DNA of 64,000 nucleotides, taken from contig CM040099.1 of the NCBI GenBank assembly GCA_022496805.1, positions 3,660,501-3,724,500 of the forward strand, given 5' to 3'. Below, piece after piece: positions 11,351 through 23,579 of the stretch. The stretch's first letter is position 1; every line of letters starts with the position of its first letter. The translations under genes and the position numbers were made by a program. Below the pieces are notes generated by a model. It was given only the letters and a program-made list of their open reading frames with translations, made no database searches and was not told the origin of the DNA. Source of the DNA: Pohlia nutans (taxonomy: Eukaryota; Streptophyta; Bryopsida; Bryales; Mniaceae).

Positions 11351-12678
11351 ATATGAAATGTCCAAAAGGACCTTTAGTTTTTATCGTTTTATTTCTCTTC
11401 CTCAACAAGTAAGTCAACTAGCATTCAATTTCAAAAAAAAATCTACCTTCGCAAACCGATTGCTTGCGCTGCCTTGCCCTGGTGTTAGTCCGCATTGTTG
11501 GATCGTGATCCTTTGTTCAAACTCGATGCATCTATATCAACTCCATCCTTGTTTACATGTCTTTGGGCCATGTACGTTTATGTTGGCTTAGTCCTCTTGT
11601 ATTCATATACGTAATGTACTGGAACGCGGAAAGAAATATTATCTCATGCTCAAAATGAGCGTGCATACGGTCCATTTTATGGTTTGGGCCAAAAAATTGC
11701 AAAGTTTGAAAAGACGGGTGCTACACCTTGAAAAGCAAAATCGACAACAACCAAATGCTATTTGCCCACATCTTGAATAACAAACGATGCAACGTGCAAA
11801 TAGTATTTCATACATCTCCACTAAGAGGCACGACAATGGCAAGGGACCATGTAACGGTATGTTATACGGGGCTCTGTGGAAAATAGTCCTTGACAATGGC
11901 AGAATTCTACTGTGACAATGAGGAATGAAATATGAGCAAGCTAGTGTAGATCTTATCTCATTTTGGTTTTGAAGAAGCATAGTTTAATGACTTTTAGAAT
12001 GCAAATCTTTATAAAGGGATACCTATATTTATTGTTAACCCTTATAAGACATTTGTTAATTTAGATTGAACAGGAGTATTTTTGAGTTTTATCCTAAAAA
12101 TACATACATTCTAAAATATTGATACATATCATTTTTTCACTTGAATTTTTTCATAAAAACTTTTTTTTGATTATTAGAAATACATACTAAAAGTCGTATA
12201 AAACTGAAAAATTGAGCTTGAGGAGTTTATTATATACTTGAACGGGGTTAATTGGTTCACAACCATTGTATATTTTTTTGAATAAGTTGTCTTCTGTATG
12301 TGAACATAACCGTGTACACAATACAATGTATATTCACAATCAGAAATGATGTTGTTGAGGAATTAAATTGAAATTGGGAATCTATTATTAAATGTTTAAG
12401 AGGCAGTAGAAAAATGAGACGCTAGGAGCTAAAAGTGAACAATCTAAAGACGATGGTAATGGGAGTAAGGGCAAACGAAACAAATCTGGAGTGATAGAGG
12501 ACTTGGACTTGCAACTTAGTGGTTTGGTCTTTACAAAGCATACACAAACGGGTGTCGCTATGGGGAACGATTGTGATCATACAACGAGACAAATTCGCCA
12601 TTATGGAGGCTAACATAGAAGAAACTTCCAACTCCCCTAGTCTGAATGGTTTCTACGGAGTTTGACGCAATTTTTGAA
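11351..12678. other. Dispersed repeat sequence containing the empty TTAA site
   Basis: Segments match 1690-2005, 2571-3000 and 32800-32990. A single TTAA at 12035-12038 is the unoccupied counterpart of the element at 2006. A 113-residue minus-strand frame (11639-11980) falls inside the repeated sequence and has no recognisable family. Confidence 0.6.
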
Positions 12679-15600
12679 GATAGATAGATAGAAACACCAA
12701 CCCAAATAAATGGGCCGGCGTGAATAAAGTGTCGGTTCGTAAAGTCAATGACCTGATGCCCACCGGACAAAGGGACATTGGAACAATACTACTCTCCCCT
12801 TTCGAGGATGAACACTATAGTAACCAAAACAAAGTAACAGTAACAGTAATAAAGGAAAGGAAGCGAAGTAGTGATGGGTGAGTGTTAGTTTGTATAACGG
12901 TATGTTTAGTGTTAAGTTATATCACCAAGTCATGGGTTCTTTGGTTGGTTGGTGAAAGACGTTGTATCACGATTATGTGGTCCGGGTTCGAAACCAGTTG
13001 GGCTCGTTGAGCAATGGTGTGATACACATGGCTTGGTGCTGCTAGTGAGTTGTCATGGCACGAAAGTTGTACCTACCAACCAACCGGCCCGTCCTATCCC
13101 CTGAGACAAGTTGAGCTAGTTGTTTGAAAAGAGTGGCTAGCAGTGGTTTTCACCACTACCCTCCCTCTTTTAATGTACTACGTCTGTTGGTATTGTTTGA
13201 TTATTCTCTATACGTCTTTAATGTAAAAGGATAGATCCGGCATATTGTATGGCAATGGTATTTATTGCTTTGAATGTGTGTTTTATGGAGGTTTCTCATA
13301 TGTTGAATTTTGTTTCTAGTTGTTTCATTGAGGGGACGTGTGTGGTTCTTCTAGCTCCAGCTGTAATGACTATGATAGGATCTACTTTCCAGCCTTGTTG
13401 TATGATGTTATTAATTAGAGGTTGATATTTATAAAAAAATTCTGCCAATTGTTTCTGGTGAAAATATGTCGTTTGTGTATGTGAATTCTATGAATTGTAT
13501 GGTTAGGTTATCATCGGGGTTTAGAGGAGGTGGGCTTTGGTATGGGAGGCCTTTAATGCATATTATATCTGGTTTGAATCTGGCATTACATTGACATCTT
13601 TGATTACAAGTACATGGAAGTAACCATGGAGAAACTGTGTTTTCTTGTGGATTATTGTTGAATGTACCCGCATTCATGAGAGTGTAGCATCTTGATTTAT
13701 TTGAGGATAGTATTATTTAATTTTCTTAATTCCCATACCGCTTTGTTGTGTCTTTTGGTTCTTAGTGCGTGTATATGATGTTGTTTGCATAGTAAAAGTA
13801 CATGTAGCCATGTATCTGCATCTTGTGAATTACAAATGGGACATGTTTTTGAGGGGAATCTTTGTATACCAAAAATTAATTGTTTTCTGGCATTACCCAT
13901 GTATTGACCGGTTCTAAATTTTAGTATGCTTGTTTTTTGTGTGTCTGTTATTTCTGGGTTATTCCAGAAGTCATTGGACATTTCGTTGTCTATAATGGAG
14001 TTTGTTGTTCATTTATTAATGTTGGGAAAGTCTTCTGCCAGTATTTCTAGGTTATTTTGTCAGTCATGTTTTTTTATGTATTCTTCCAAACATCTAGCTG
14101 GTCCTTTGTTTGGCCGTTTGATACGACCGGGCTATGTGTCTTTTTGGAAGTAGTACGGTGTGGTATGTGCAAATTCGTGTGGATTTGCTACTTTTTGATA
14201 ACCTCTTTTCATGGTTCCTTCTTTTGCGAGTTGGTCTGCATGTTCATTCCCTTTAATTTTAGCGTGTGCTTTAACTTTGTATATTGTCGTTGGTTGTGTT
14301 CGCTTTTTTAGCATTTTTAGCATTTCTTCTAATATGGTTTTATCGGCGTGGTTGTTTTGTTGGGTTGGGTGTTTTAATTGTGTGTTTAGAACATGTATTC
14401 AATTGAGACAATCGGTAAAAATATGTGTAGGTTCGTTTATGTATTTAGTGGTCATTAGTGAAAGTGTTTCATGTATGGCCATTAGTTCTGCTCCGAAGCA
14501 TGTTTGTAGTCCAGGCAGTCTTTTGATATTTGTACATCTGGTTTGGATGAGTTGTATATTCCATAGCTAGCTTTTTCTTTTTTCCAATGGCCATCATCAG
14601 CTTCTTCGGGTGGTAAAAAGGATCCATCTGTATAGTAGCTGTATTGTGGTAAATTTTTTAGTGTAGTGTTTATTTCAAAATTTGGAAGGGGATCTACCCA
14701 CATGTTTTGTAAATTGTTATAGGGTGGGTATATTAGTTTGTTCCATTTTGTGTTTTTGTTAACTTTTGTGTTCGGTGGTGTGGGTGGTGCTGTTTGTGTA
14801 TGGTATTGCAAAATTTGTAGATTTTCAATTGCTGTGATTATGGTGTGTCTATTTGGTTTATTGTGCCAATGTTATTGTTTTGATGGTGAATACACCATAT
14901 GTGTATTGCAAGTGGTTCGTTTCGGGTTTTGTTGGATTCTATTGGTATTGTTGGTTCGTCATATGTAATGGTGTCCGCGGAAAAATGTATAATGGCCTGC
15001 GTATCTGGGAAGGGTCCGTTGTACGGTAATAGATTTTGGTACCAGTTGGTATCTGGGATTGCTAAAATGGTGACAGTTTCTGGGTCTTGTTGTGCTGCTA
15101 GTCTTGCCCAATGTATTGCTTGTTGTGTTGTTTCGGCGTCATTTGGGTGAGCATATCCAATACCTTTCCATTTGTATTGAAAGGTTGTTCCTAGTGAGCC
15201 AAAAATCTTGTCTCTAGCGAATGTTGAGAAGAATTGGGTAGATTTCATGGAGCAAGTAATTGGTGAGGAAAAGTATGAACTCGTGTGTTATATTAAATGT
15301 TGTTATTAGTGTGTCTAGAATATTGGATGGAATGGTGTGGTGTGGTGTTTTTATTGTATTCTTTTTGTGGTTTTTGTGTTCGTATCTTTGATATAACGAG
15401 ACTACTTCTGTTTCAAATGATTGTATAGCAGGTATTAGTCTGTGGATGTTATATTTGTTGTTGTTATATTGTTGCCATAACCATTTTATTCTTGTAGTCG
15501 GAATGGTGGTGATATATTTACCGGTGTCATTATATATGTGGGTTTTATCATTTTGTGTTTGAATGGTGCACTTGTTTGTGTCTATGTCTCTTTCTGGGTT

Positions 15601-16414
15601 ATATTCAATTGTGGATGTTTTAATGTAGGGGATTATTGTTGGGGGTGGGATGTGTCTTGTGCTTCTATTTTGTTCGGGTGTAAATTGTGTATTTATAATA
15701 TTTTGATAGTGTTTGTTTTTAAGATCTTTGTAGTATTTTGTAAGAAGGTTTATATTATGATGAATTACTGTTGGTAGATTTAGTGGAAATAGTTCGCGTG
15801 GTTGTAACCATTTATTGTATGTTATGTGGTTTGAGTCTATCCATTGACATAGATAGGTGTTGTATTTTTTAGATATTTTATATTTGTCTTTTGTTGTAAT
15901 TGGTTTGTGGTTTAATATTGTGCGAATGGGGAATCTTATGGGATCATTTTTTATGTTTTGTGGTGGGGTTGGTTGTTGTGGTTGTGGAGATTGAAGAAAT
16001 TGTACGGGATTTATTGGTGTTCTTGGTATTATTCTGTGGTTATAAATTATATATTTTTCTTTTAGTGTACGGGGTGGTGAGTGTGTTTGGCATGGATTTG
16101 GGCAATCTAGGGTACATTTTGGTTCACAGAAGAGTTGTTCTGCTATGTTTAGTGCACTTTTGTCTAGTTTAGTTGGAGTTTGATAATATATTTTAAATTC
16201 TTCTGGTGACATTAGTTTTTTGCCGTTGGGAAGGATGATTTGATTTATATTGCAAATTTTGTGTGCCATTAATTTATATAATAATTTGATGGAGAGTTTC
16301 GGGTCTAATTGTGGTAGGTCATTTATGACTGCTGAGTGCCATTCTCGTTCTAGTTCGGTCATGTGGAGTTGCAAAATTTTCTTCTGTGCTTTTGAGGTGT
16401 ATACCACCCGCTGT
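12679..16414 (-). mobile_element. 5'-truncated retroelement with TCTA tail and 13-bp target duplication
   Basis: The insert is bounded by CGCAATTTTTGAA at 12666-12678 and 16415-16427. Related host sequences near 3895 carry a similar stretch once, without an insert. On the minus strand the element ends in a TCTATCTATCTA tail, so its 3' end lies at 12679. Coding remnants cover 13429-16414. Open coding sequence runs straight into the 5' junction, showing that the 5' part was never inserted or was lost. The 3' untranslated part is about 750 bp (12679-13428). No reverse transcriptase motif is seen in what remains, so LINE-type assignment is inferred from the tail, truncation and target duplication. 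Confidence 0.8.
13429..16414 (-). pseudogene. Retroelement polyprotein remnant: PCIF1-like, RNase H and zinc-knuckle regions
   Basis: Reading down the minus strand, a long region without a known domain (16414 to about 15290) is followed across a frameshift near 15250 by a stretch with THEF, FARDKIFGSLG and GIGYAHPND. This resembles the PCIF1-type methyltransferase core, although the expected NPPF-like motif reads HPND. Next comes RNase H with all four acidic positions visible: YTDGS (14700 area), AELMAIHE, FTDCLN and GNEHADQLAKEG (14220 area). A zinc knuckle CPICN...WLHVLLLC (about 13850) and a Cys-rich tail (PCTCNQRCQCNARFKPD) follow. Several frame breaks and stops separate these pieces, so it is dead. 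The RNase H and knuckle calls are firm; the methyltransferase call is tentative. Confidence 0.72.
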
Positions 16415-16427
16415 CGCAATTTTTGAA

Positions 16428-16933
16428 TATAAAGTCAATGTATACTATTAAATCAAACATGCCTATATCCGAGCCTATATCTAGACTTTTTAGATTGATT
16501 GGATGGTTTAAAGGAAAGAAACGTGTTCTACGTGCTCTTATCACAAATGATTTGTTTTTGTTTTTTAACAAGACTCCTTGTAGGCTACAATGATGAAATC
16601 TAGGACGTTCAAGGGGCTTTGGTTTTTTCTTTTGGATCCTATAGGTAGGCATTATAGTCGGTGATCATTGGGTTGTGTTATTTCACTATAATTTTTAATA
16701 AAAGAAATTGTGGTTTTAATGTGGTTTTAATGGTGGTTTTTTTCAATGTACATGCTTAGACTTCAGATGAAGACATGTAATGAACATTTTGGCTATTAGA
16801 ATAAATACCTCCACACATCATAGGCTTCATAATTCTCATAAACACTTCTACAACAAACTACTCCATTGAATTTGTATCAAAGAGAAAGTGTGAAGTATCA
16901 AACACAAGTGAAACTTAAAGCATGAAAGATCTT
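16428..16933. repeat. Dispersed host repeat interrupted by the retroelement
   Basis: It continues the sequence seen at about 3900-4440 (AGACATGTAATGAACATTTTG, CTACAACAAACTACT). Its left part lies before 12666, so the retroelement split one repeat copy. Confidence 0.7.
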
Positions 16934-17436
16934 TTAACCCCTAATTGCCCAACCATGCATATTTTGCTTGATGTACAGATTTCATCCATAGTTTCTCATT
17001 CGTCATGCACTTTTTGTAGTGTAATTTTTTACTGAAATTTTTATGGGAAGTTAGCTTCATGCATGTGTGATCCGATCGAACAGGAAACATTTTGTGAAGA
17101 AACCATGCCTCATTTTGTGTTGGAGTGTTTCACCCAAAAATTTGAGGATTTTAGTCTAAAATTGTTATTGAAAAAATAAACTCATAAAATCAAGCTTCTA
17201 AAAAATCTCCAAAAATCACAACACCTAGAGTACTACATTATGAACCCATCACAACAGATTTCATCCACATATGACTAATATCTTATTTGTAATCAAATTA
17301 CAAAATGATTTTTTATTTTAAGTTTCAAAATTTATAGAAAAATATTAGTGATAGCAATCATAAATCTAACCGTATGGATAGAATCTCTTTGCAAAACTGC
17401 CCAAACTGGATATAGGTGAGGGCATTTAGGGGTTAA
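16934..17436. mobile_element. piggyBac-like MITE, copy C (503 bp)
   Basis: It starts TTAACCCCTAATTGCCCAACC and ends GCATTTAGGGGTTAA, with TTAA at 16934-16937 and 17433-17436. The interior follows copies A and B. Both ends are intact and it encodes nothing. Confidence 0.85.
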
Positions 17437-18170
17437 AATCAAGAACTCTTCATTCTCTCCTCCTTCTCTACTACCATCTTTTCATTTGCCTCTTTTGACC
17501 ACCATCATCATATCTTGGGTAGTCAATTACCTTTAGAAACCAAACACTCAGTCAAGAAAAAACTCCAAGTGCCGAAAATCTCAATCCGCAATTTCAAGAT
17601 CATGGAAGAGAACATGATAAAAATGCACATGAACAAACCTACAAAAACAACAAGGCAAGATGCAAAAGGAAAATAACATAGAAAGAGGTTTTAAAAGTAG
17701 AGGGCGTTTTTTTGAATTAAAGCAACTTGGAGTGCACTATTACCAACTATTCACTGTGCATAGATTTAAGTTTATAAATTATCTTTGTAAAGTTGGCATG
17801 CACATGACTCAAGGAAACAATCAAATGGCTATTAAACTTCAAAGGTAGCACAACTATTGGTAAAAGATTGAATTTTGGCAAAGTGGAGTGGGCATTATGG
17901 CTTTTATGAGTGAAGAAGATTTGACAATGATTTTGGTGATACATATACAAAATTGTAATGTTCTTAGCTTGAAAACTTTAGATTGTGTTCAAAATGAATG
18001 AGGTTTGTTCTAGAAGCTTCCAAGATTCACGTTTTTATTACACATTTGGCCATGGGTCTTGACTAATGAATGTTCATTTGGCATTCAAAGGTCAATTTTC
18101 CTCAAACTTTTACCAAAGGCTTGATTCTTGCCTTTTTTAATTTAATTTTTTTCTTCTTGCTTTAAAGCAT
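17437..18170. other. AT-rich intergenic sequence
   Basis: About 18080-18135 repeats the sequence near 4915-4960 (TTTCCTCAAACTTTTACCAAAGGC). No gene is seen. Confidence 0.55.
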
Positions 18171-18785
18171 TTGATCCTTTAGTGCCTAGGGTAGTTCTAA
18201 AGAAACCACTGTTTTTTGGGTGATGTTTTTTTTAAAAACTTTCTCTATTGAAATTAGGGATACCATTAATAGTATTCAACCATATAAATGTAAGCAAGCA
18301 TAGCTTAATCAAACAAGTTTTGGTTAAATCTTAGTAAGATGAGACTGTTGGATTAGAAGATTCTTTGATCTGTATAATGCACACTCAAAAATGAGATTTT
18401 GGGGGGTGTGAGTGATTTCAAGGTTAAATTAAATTTGGGTTGAATTTTCTAAAATGAAAGTAAAGATGTTTGAACAAAATCTTAAAAAAATAAATTACAA
18501 TATAACAAAATTCCAAACACAAGAAATACCACATAGTACATGTGTTGTATTTGTAAGTATTTGTTGTCGTTTGAGGTATTTGCAGTATTTTGGTGTTTTG
18601 TACACAAGTATTTGGATAGCTAAAAAAGTTAGATTCCAAAATTTTCTTTTTGCATCATCTACAGAATCAAAAGTTACATCCTTAAACTTCAAATATCAGA
18701 CTGAGATGGTTCACAGATTTTACAGCATTTTATTTTCTAATGATTTAGTGACCACTTAGTGGTTACCTAGGCACTAAAGGGTTAA
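18171..18785. mobile_element. TTAA-type element with CCTTTAGTGCCTAGG ends
   Basis: The left end TTGATCCTTTAGTGCCTAGGG and the inverted right end CCTAGGCACTAAAGGGTTAA form terminal repeats, with TTAA at 18782-18785 and a mutated TTGA on the left. It has the same target type as the other TTAA elements but different terminal sequence. Short frames inside have no recognisable domain. Confidence 0.65.
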
Positions 18786-18894
18786 ATGCTACAAAAAAAA
18801 TTGCAGCTTGTCACGTGCCCTCTCAGATAATGTTTCAGGTTGACCTAGGGGTCGACAAGATATTCCTCATCATCTCTTTAGGGGAGGGTAATCA

Positions 18895-19475
18895 TGAAAA
18901 TTGAAATTACACATGTCAATACAATTAGCATACAATGCATTGACATTCATACTATGTTTTGCATCTTGCTATAATTTTTTTTATTTATAACAAGTTTTTT
19001 TAATTGTATCACTGACTAATTTACACATGATGTTATGCTAACCCGTTTTTTTAGAAAACAAGTTAAAATATTAACTTCATCTTCAAATTTATAGAAATAG
19101 GTAAAAGCTTGTTTTAGAAATTTTACCTTAGTCCACAGTAATTGCACTCGTAATTGCATGAATTTTTTTAATCACTCTATAATGTGGGTACATGAATTTA
19201 GTGAGTAAGGTCATCCATTTGAAAAAATTTGCACCTCAATATTTTTGAGAATGAAATATTGTTGTGCATCACTATTGGTGTGCCCACATGGCCATAATGT
19301 TATAGTGACAAGTTCAATGTAGCGACGATGAAATAATGTGACCATATGAAAGTCTTCAACATCTACCTCACCAATGATCTCCCAACAACAAAACATGTGA
19401 AGGCGAAGATTGAAGCATCCTTTGTCAAGACGTATAATTTGGTGGCACAAAACAACAGTCACTAAAAGGCTCAAA
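18895..19475. repeat. Third partial copy of the duplicated-block sequence
   Basis: It matches the stretches at about 42755-43260 and 55360-55860 (TGTCAATACAATTA, ATAATGTGACCATATGAAAGTC, AATGATCTCCCAACAACAAAAC). It is more diverged than those two are from each other. Confidence 0.7.
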
Positions 19476-19639
19476 TAAGCTCCTCAAAGCTCAAAAAATT
19501 ATCTTAAAACTAATCTCAAATGTGTGTATATTAGAAATATCTTGATGTGTATGTATATACAATATACGTATGTCCAAAGCAAATAGGTTGTGTGTACACT
19601 TTCAAATGCATTTTTACCAAAAATGGTGATTTTGAATAC

Positions 19640-20626
19640 CCTTGAGCAAAAGAAGGGCCTCTCATAGATGGCAGATCAATATTTACCTGGGCGGTATTGG
19701 GATGTCTAATCAGTCACCTGCCATGCCCCGTCCTTTGTGAACATCACTTCTCACAATTCGGCACATGCCATGATGGTCAGCACTGCAACACCTCCTTGTC
19801 AATAAACTCACCTGCCAGCTGGGTTTTCTCAAACTTATAATCGATGCTTATTGCTGCTCATGAGACAAAATAGTTTGAATTCGTTGTTCTTCCCGCAGGA
19901 GCTAGCGCGTTAATAATTTGACAGCAGCGATAGCAAACAAACTGTCGCTGTGCATTTTGTTTTGAGCAATGGTACCCGCCCAAGGTGCTCCAGCTTCTCC
20001 CGGTTCAGGAGTCTCTTTCGAGGTACATCTCACAGCCCTCACACGGTTTTGCTGTTAAAGTGTGCACTCGAGTTCTAGAAGGATCAATTGTCGGGGTATG
20101 ACGAATACCTGTGATTTCTCTAAGTTGTTTGCCATAACTTGGGAGTGATCAATCCGTGGCAATTGCTTGTCTAGCAGAGATTTACCAAAACCCAACACAT
20201 TCAAGGAATGTTTTCTGAGTCTTCACATTCAGATCAGCTCAAGCTTCGACCACACTCTGGAGTTTCATCTTTCGCACAGACGCGAATTATGCTTGCACCT
20301 GACGGAGAGAGTAAGGTCAGTAGCTATCGCCAGTTCTCCTTTCCTGGTATATATTAAACGTCATGTGGGCGTGTGTATTATCATATGAAAGTTTGTTTTG
20401 CTATGTTAGTATTAATGCATTGACTATGTAAGTAATTATAGCAATGTGAAGTGGGAACAGAGAGTCAGTAGAATCTATTTGATGTGTGCGCTTACTCTTC
20501 AACATAATCGGTGCCTGGTGTAGGGTCTTGCTGCTTGTATAAATTTGTTCTTGCGGAGCCAACTGGTGTAAATTTTTTAATACGCTGACATTGTGATGGC
20601 ATTGTTACAATGCATAACGTGTTTCA
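19640..20626 (+). promoter_or_regulatory. Conserved leader of B3 gene 1
   Basis: Two blocks shared with other copies precede the start codon. The TACCTGGGCGGTATTGGG block is also seen at 4990-5290, and a longer block about 20000-20580 (TTGTCTAGCAGAG, CACACTCTGGAGTTTCATC, TATGCTTGCACCTGACGGAGAG) is also seen at about 44500-44860 and 56430-56960. Conservation between copies far above the surrounding sequence shows a common origin; whether it acts as promoter or 5' UTR cannot be told. Confidence 0.6.
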
Positions 20627-23579
20627 ATGGCGCAGGAAAAGCGTCTCTTCATGGATTTGAACGAACCATTCAGGGGCGCTTGCGCAAGTTGTGCACTGTC
20701 GTGCTACAGATCACATGGTGCAAACAGGGACGATCCACGCAATCACTTACGCCCACCTTGTTTCACCAAACTGGTGGCCGATTATTCGGTGGAAGGGGGA
20801 CCATCATGCTGGATGGTGAGTAGAATTTATTAATCTTCCTTCCATCTTCATTTCTAAGTTCCTCTCAGCATTGATTCCACAACATTATGCATGCACAGTA
20901 GATGATGAAACATACTCGTCGTGGCTTGGCTTTTTCATGCACTCGCTTGCTGTGGTGATCACAGAAAGTTCCAGAGGCGTTTGTTGCGAAATACCTGCCG
21001 CACGTGAAACAAAAGCGGATGATTCTGGAGAATCGAGACGGCGCGCAATGGCCTGTGATATACACAGCCGACTGTGGATTCCAGTCGGGGTGGGGTAAAT
21101 TCTCTACCGCCAACGAGCTTGTTGTTGGCGACACGCTCTTCTTCTCGCTCGTGGAGGAAACCAAGTTCGTAGTGCACGTGTTCGAGAAATCGTGCTGTGA
21201 GAAACGATTGACCATGCCCACAGGCAGCACCCTTGTGCCCTCAAGCAGCACGCGCCACAGAAGAAAATCTGTCCCCGACGACGTTGGCCGGACACCGACG
21301 CCAATGCCGGCTTTCAAGAGCTTCTCCAGATTCCGGCCTGATGAAGCTGGGACGAACATTGAGAGAGAGATTCCTTATTGTAGAGAAAGGGAAGGAGGGA
21401 GTTCTCCGGGAGCATTCTACGGAATGCCACACATATCAGAAGATGATGACAATGCAGCAACACTTCAGAAGAATCATCAGCAGAGAAACAGGGGGAACTC
21501 AAAATACGGGACATCAAACACACGCAAGTCGCAGCCTCCCGCTAGATCCTGGAACAACCTGTCGAACATTGAGACTGGATCGTTTTCAGACGCGGCCAGA
21601 CGCCGCAGCTTACCTAACCTGAAGGTCAGTTCACCAAAAACAGAGTATATCTAGTCATATATCTAGTTAGCGGCGCCCACTGAGTGTGTATTTTCTGTAG
21701 TGTAGGAAAATTGGACGCCCTGCTGCAAATCATCTGTTTCAATGTAAGTACCTTTTAACAGGAAATCAATTTTTTTCTCAGAAGAGTGGCAGATTTCTAA
21801 AACTCGGCACTTGTGATTGTGCATTGTTCACAGGTCCAATCTGATTCAGGGTACCTGAGAGTGAAGAGAATGCCGATGCCGAAATGGGGAAGAACGTTGG
21901 CCCAGCTTCGGGCCCGAGCTGCGGTAGAAAAAGCCAAGCTGACGAAGATGAACGGTCTCACGGATTTACCAGCGTCCGAGCACAGAGAGTCCTCTTTCAG
22001 AGAAAACCAAAATCCTCTGGACAGGAAGAATGTGTCGGTTGAGGCAAGCTCCGACGGCATGGCTAATTTCGACGGTGGACCGGGTGAAGGTCGCTCTTCC
22101 AGCAAGGAGGACGGCTTCACAAGCAGCCGTGACAGCGCCCGACGTGGTGGCGATTACACAGACGATGAAGAGGAAAGAGCAGCAAACATTCAGAGCTATA
22201 ATAATGACTCTGGCAGAGGGAAGTCGGCAACACAGCTTATTCCACTGAGCAAAACAGACCAGACTTTCCCAACAAACATTCCCAACGTTGCGAAAATGTC
22301 CTCCAGGAGATACGAAGGCTCATCTAGCCATCAACAGGTACATGCGATGCTCAATCTCAACACTCCAGAAATAGAATTTGTTTGTCAAAAAGAGAAACTC
22401 CGTTCGAGTGTAAACTTTCCCTCTTTGTACTTCTGACTTCTCTCATAAACCGATCATTCCAACTCAAACATCCACATAATTGGACTCAGAAAAATCAATA
22501 CTGTCCCAAATCTATGAGCATATGATTCCACAAACCGGTCGAAGTCACTGTACGTGTAAACTAACTAACATCGACCTGTAAGGGTGCAAGCAGTTGACTG
22601 GTTGTCAGAAATCTCTACATTTGAAGCATTGAGTAAAAGACAGTAACATTCTACACATTGGTTTGGTTCTGGGTTCAGGATTCTGTCGAAATTCCTGAGT
22701 TGGCGTCGCCGAGAACGCCAGCGCGACTTCAAACGGGTCCACTTGCAGAGCACATGAGAGTCCCATTCAGTGGGTTTAAGCCCAAACGAGGGAGGCCTTT
22801 CAAGCAGCAGCAGCAGCCTGATTCGCAGCAGAAACCTACGCGGGATATCTTCCAGTCGCAAAGACGACCGGTGACGGTCTTGGAGAAGGATGAGGCACTC
22901 ACTGCGGCCTACTCATTCGCGGCGCACATCAATGCTTCTCACATCAATCCCACCACCTTCATCCTCGTCATGCGACAGTCGTTCGTATACCGAAATTTTG
23001 TTCTGGTAAGTTCCAAGTTCATAGCTTGTGAAATTACGGATTATGTTTGCTTGGAATTGAACGACTTCATATTACTGTAAGCTTGACCGTTTGGCATGAC
23101 AGGGCCTCTCGAGGAAATTCGGGCACACGCACATGCCACCATGCAGCAAGGAAGTGACGCTCGTGGATTCAGCATGGAGGGCATGGTTCTGCTCCTGGAA
23201 CAACCAGTACTGCTATATTGCAGGCCGAGGGTGGCGCAACTTTGCACTTGAGCATTGCATCGAGGAGGACGACGTGCTTCTCTTCCACATCCTCTCTGAG
23301 ACGGACACCATGCTCACCATCAAGGTGCACATCTTCCGTGTGGTGGCCATCCCTGATGGTCTCACGGGATGGGAATCCCACATCTGCCCAAAGAGCGCCG
23401 TCCCCGAACTCCACTCCGGCGCCACAATGCAGCCGATTGAGCCTCATGTGGAACGCCCCAAGCAATCAAGTCGCCACCAATCAAGTCACTACGAATCAAG
23501 TCGCTACCGCAGAAGTGCCAAAAAGGTCAAGCGCGAGACTGCCATTGATTTCTCCGCCACATCCGAAGAGCTGGACTGA
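20627..23579 (+). CDS. B3-domain transcription factor, two B3 domains plus AT-hook (gene 1)
   Basis: A probable nuclear DNA-binding protein of the plant B3 superfamily, REM-like in having two B3 domains. Proposed exons are 20627-20815, 20965-21624, 21834-22337, 22679-23005 and 23103-23579. All introns are GT-AG and phase 0, giving 718 residues. The first B3 domain covers about residues 44-137 (PCFTKLV, KVPEAFVAKYLP, NRDGAQWPV, VGDTLFFSL). A long polar linker with repeated TPTPMP follows, then an AT-hook core KRGRP at 487-491. The second B3 domain covers about 540-643 (NFVLGLSRKF, GRGWRNFALEH, EEDDVLLFHI). The tail has SSR/HQSS-type repeats. The start could instead be the in-frame ATG eight codons later, which aligns with gene 2. 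Intron and exon borders agree with gene 2. DNA targets and biological role are unknown. Confidence 0.88.
21655..21750. repeat. Remnant of the intron-2 TTAA MITE
   Basis: GTTAGCGGCGCCCACTG, GTAGTGTAGGAAAATTGGACGCCCTG and following bases match the left part of the element in intron 2 of the other B3 copies. The right part and both clear TTAA ends are lost here. Confidence 0.65.

Noticed and set aside
11639..11980. 113-codon minus-strand frame
   Set aside because: It lies in dispersed repeat sequence shared with 1690-1810 and 32800-32990, whose copies do not keep the frame open.
12940..13010. tRNA-like B-box GGTTCGAAACC suggesting a SINE
   Set aside because: No convincing A-box or cloverleaf could be drawn, and the site lies within the 3' part of the minus-strand retroelement, so chance is more likely.
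13736..14570. Plus-strand frames rich in Phe, Cys and Val across the retroelement
   Set aside because: They are antisense to the RNase H and zinc-knuckle coding strand and have no family features.
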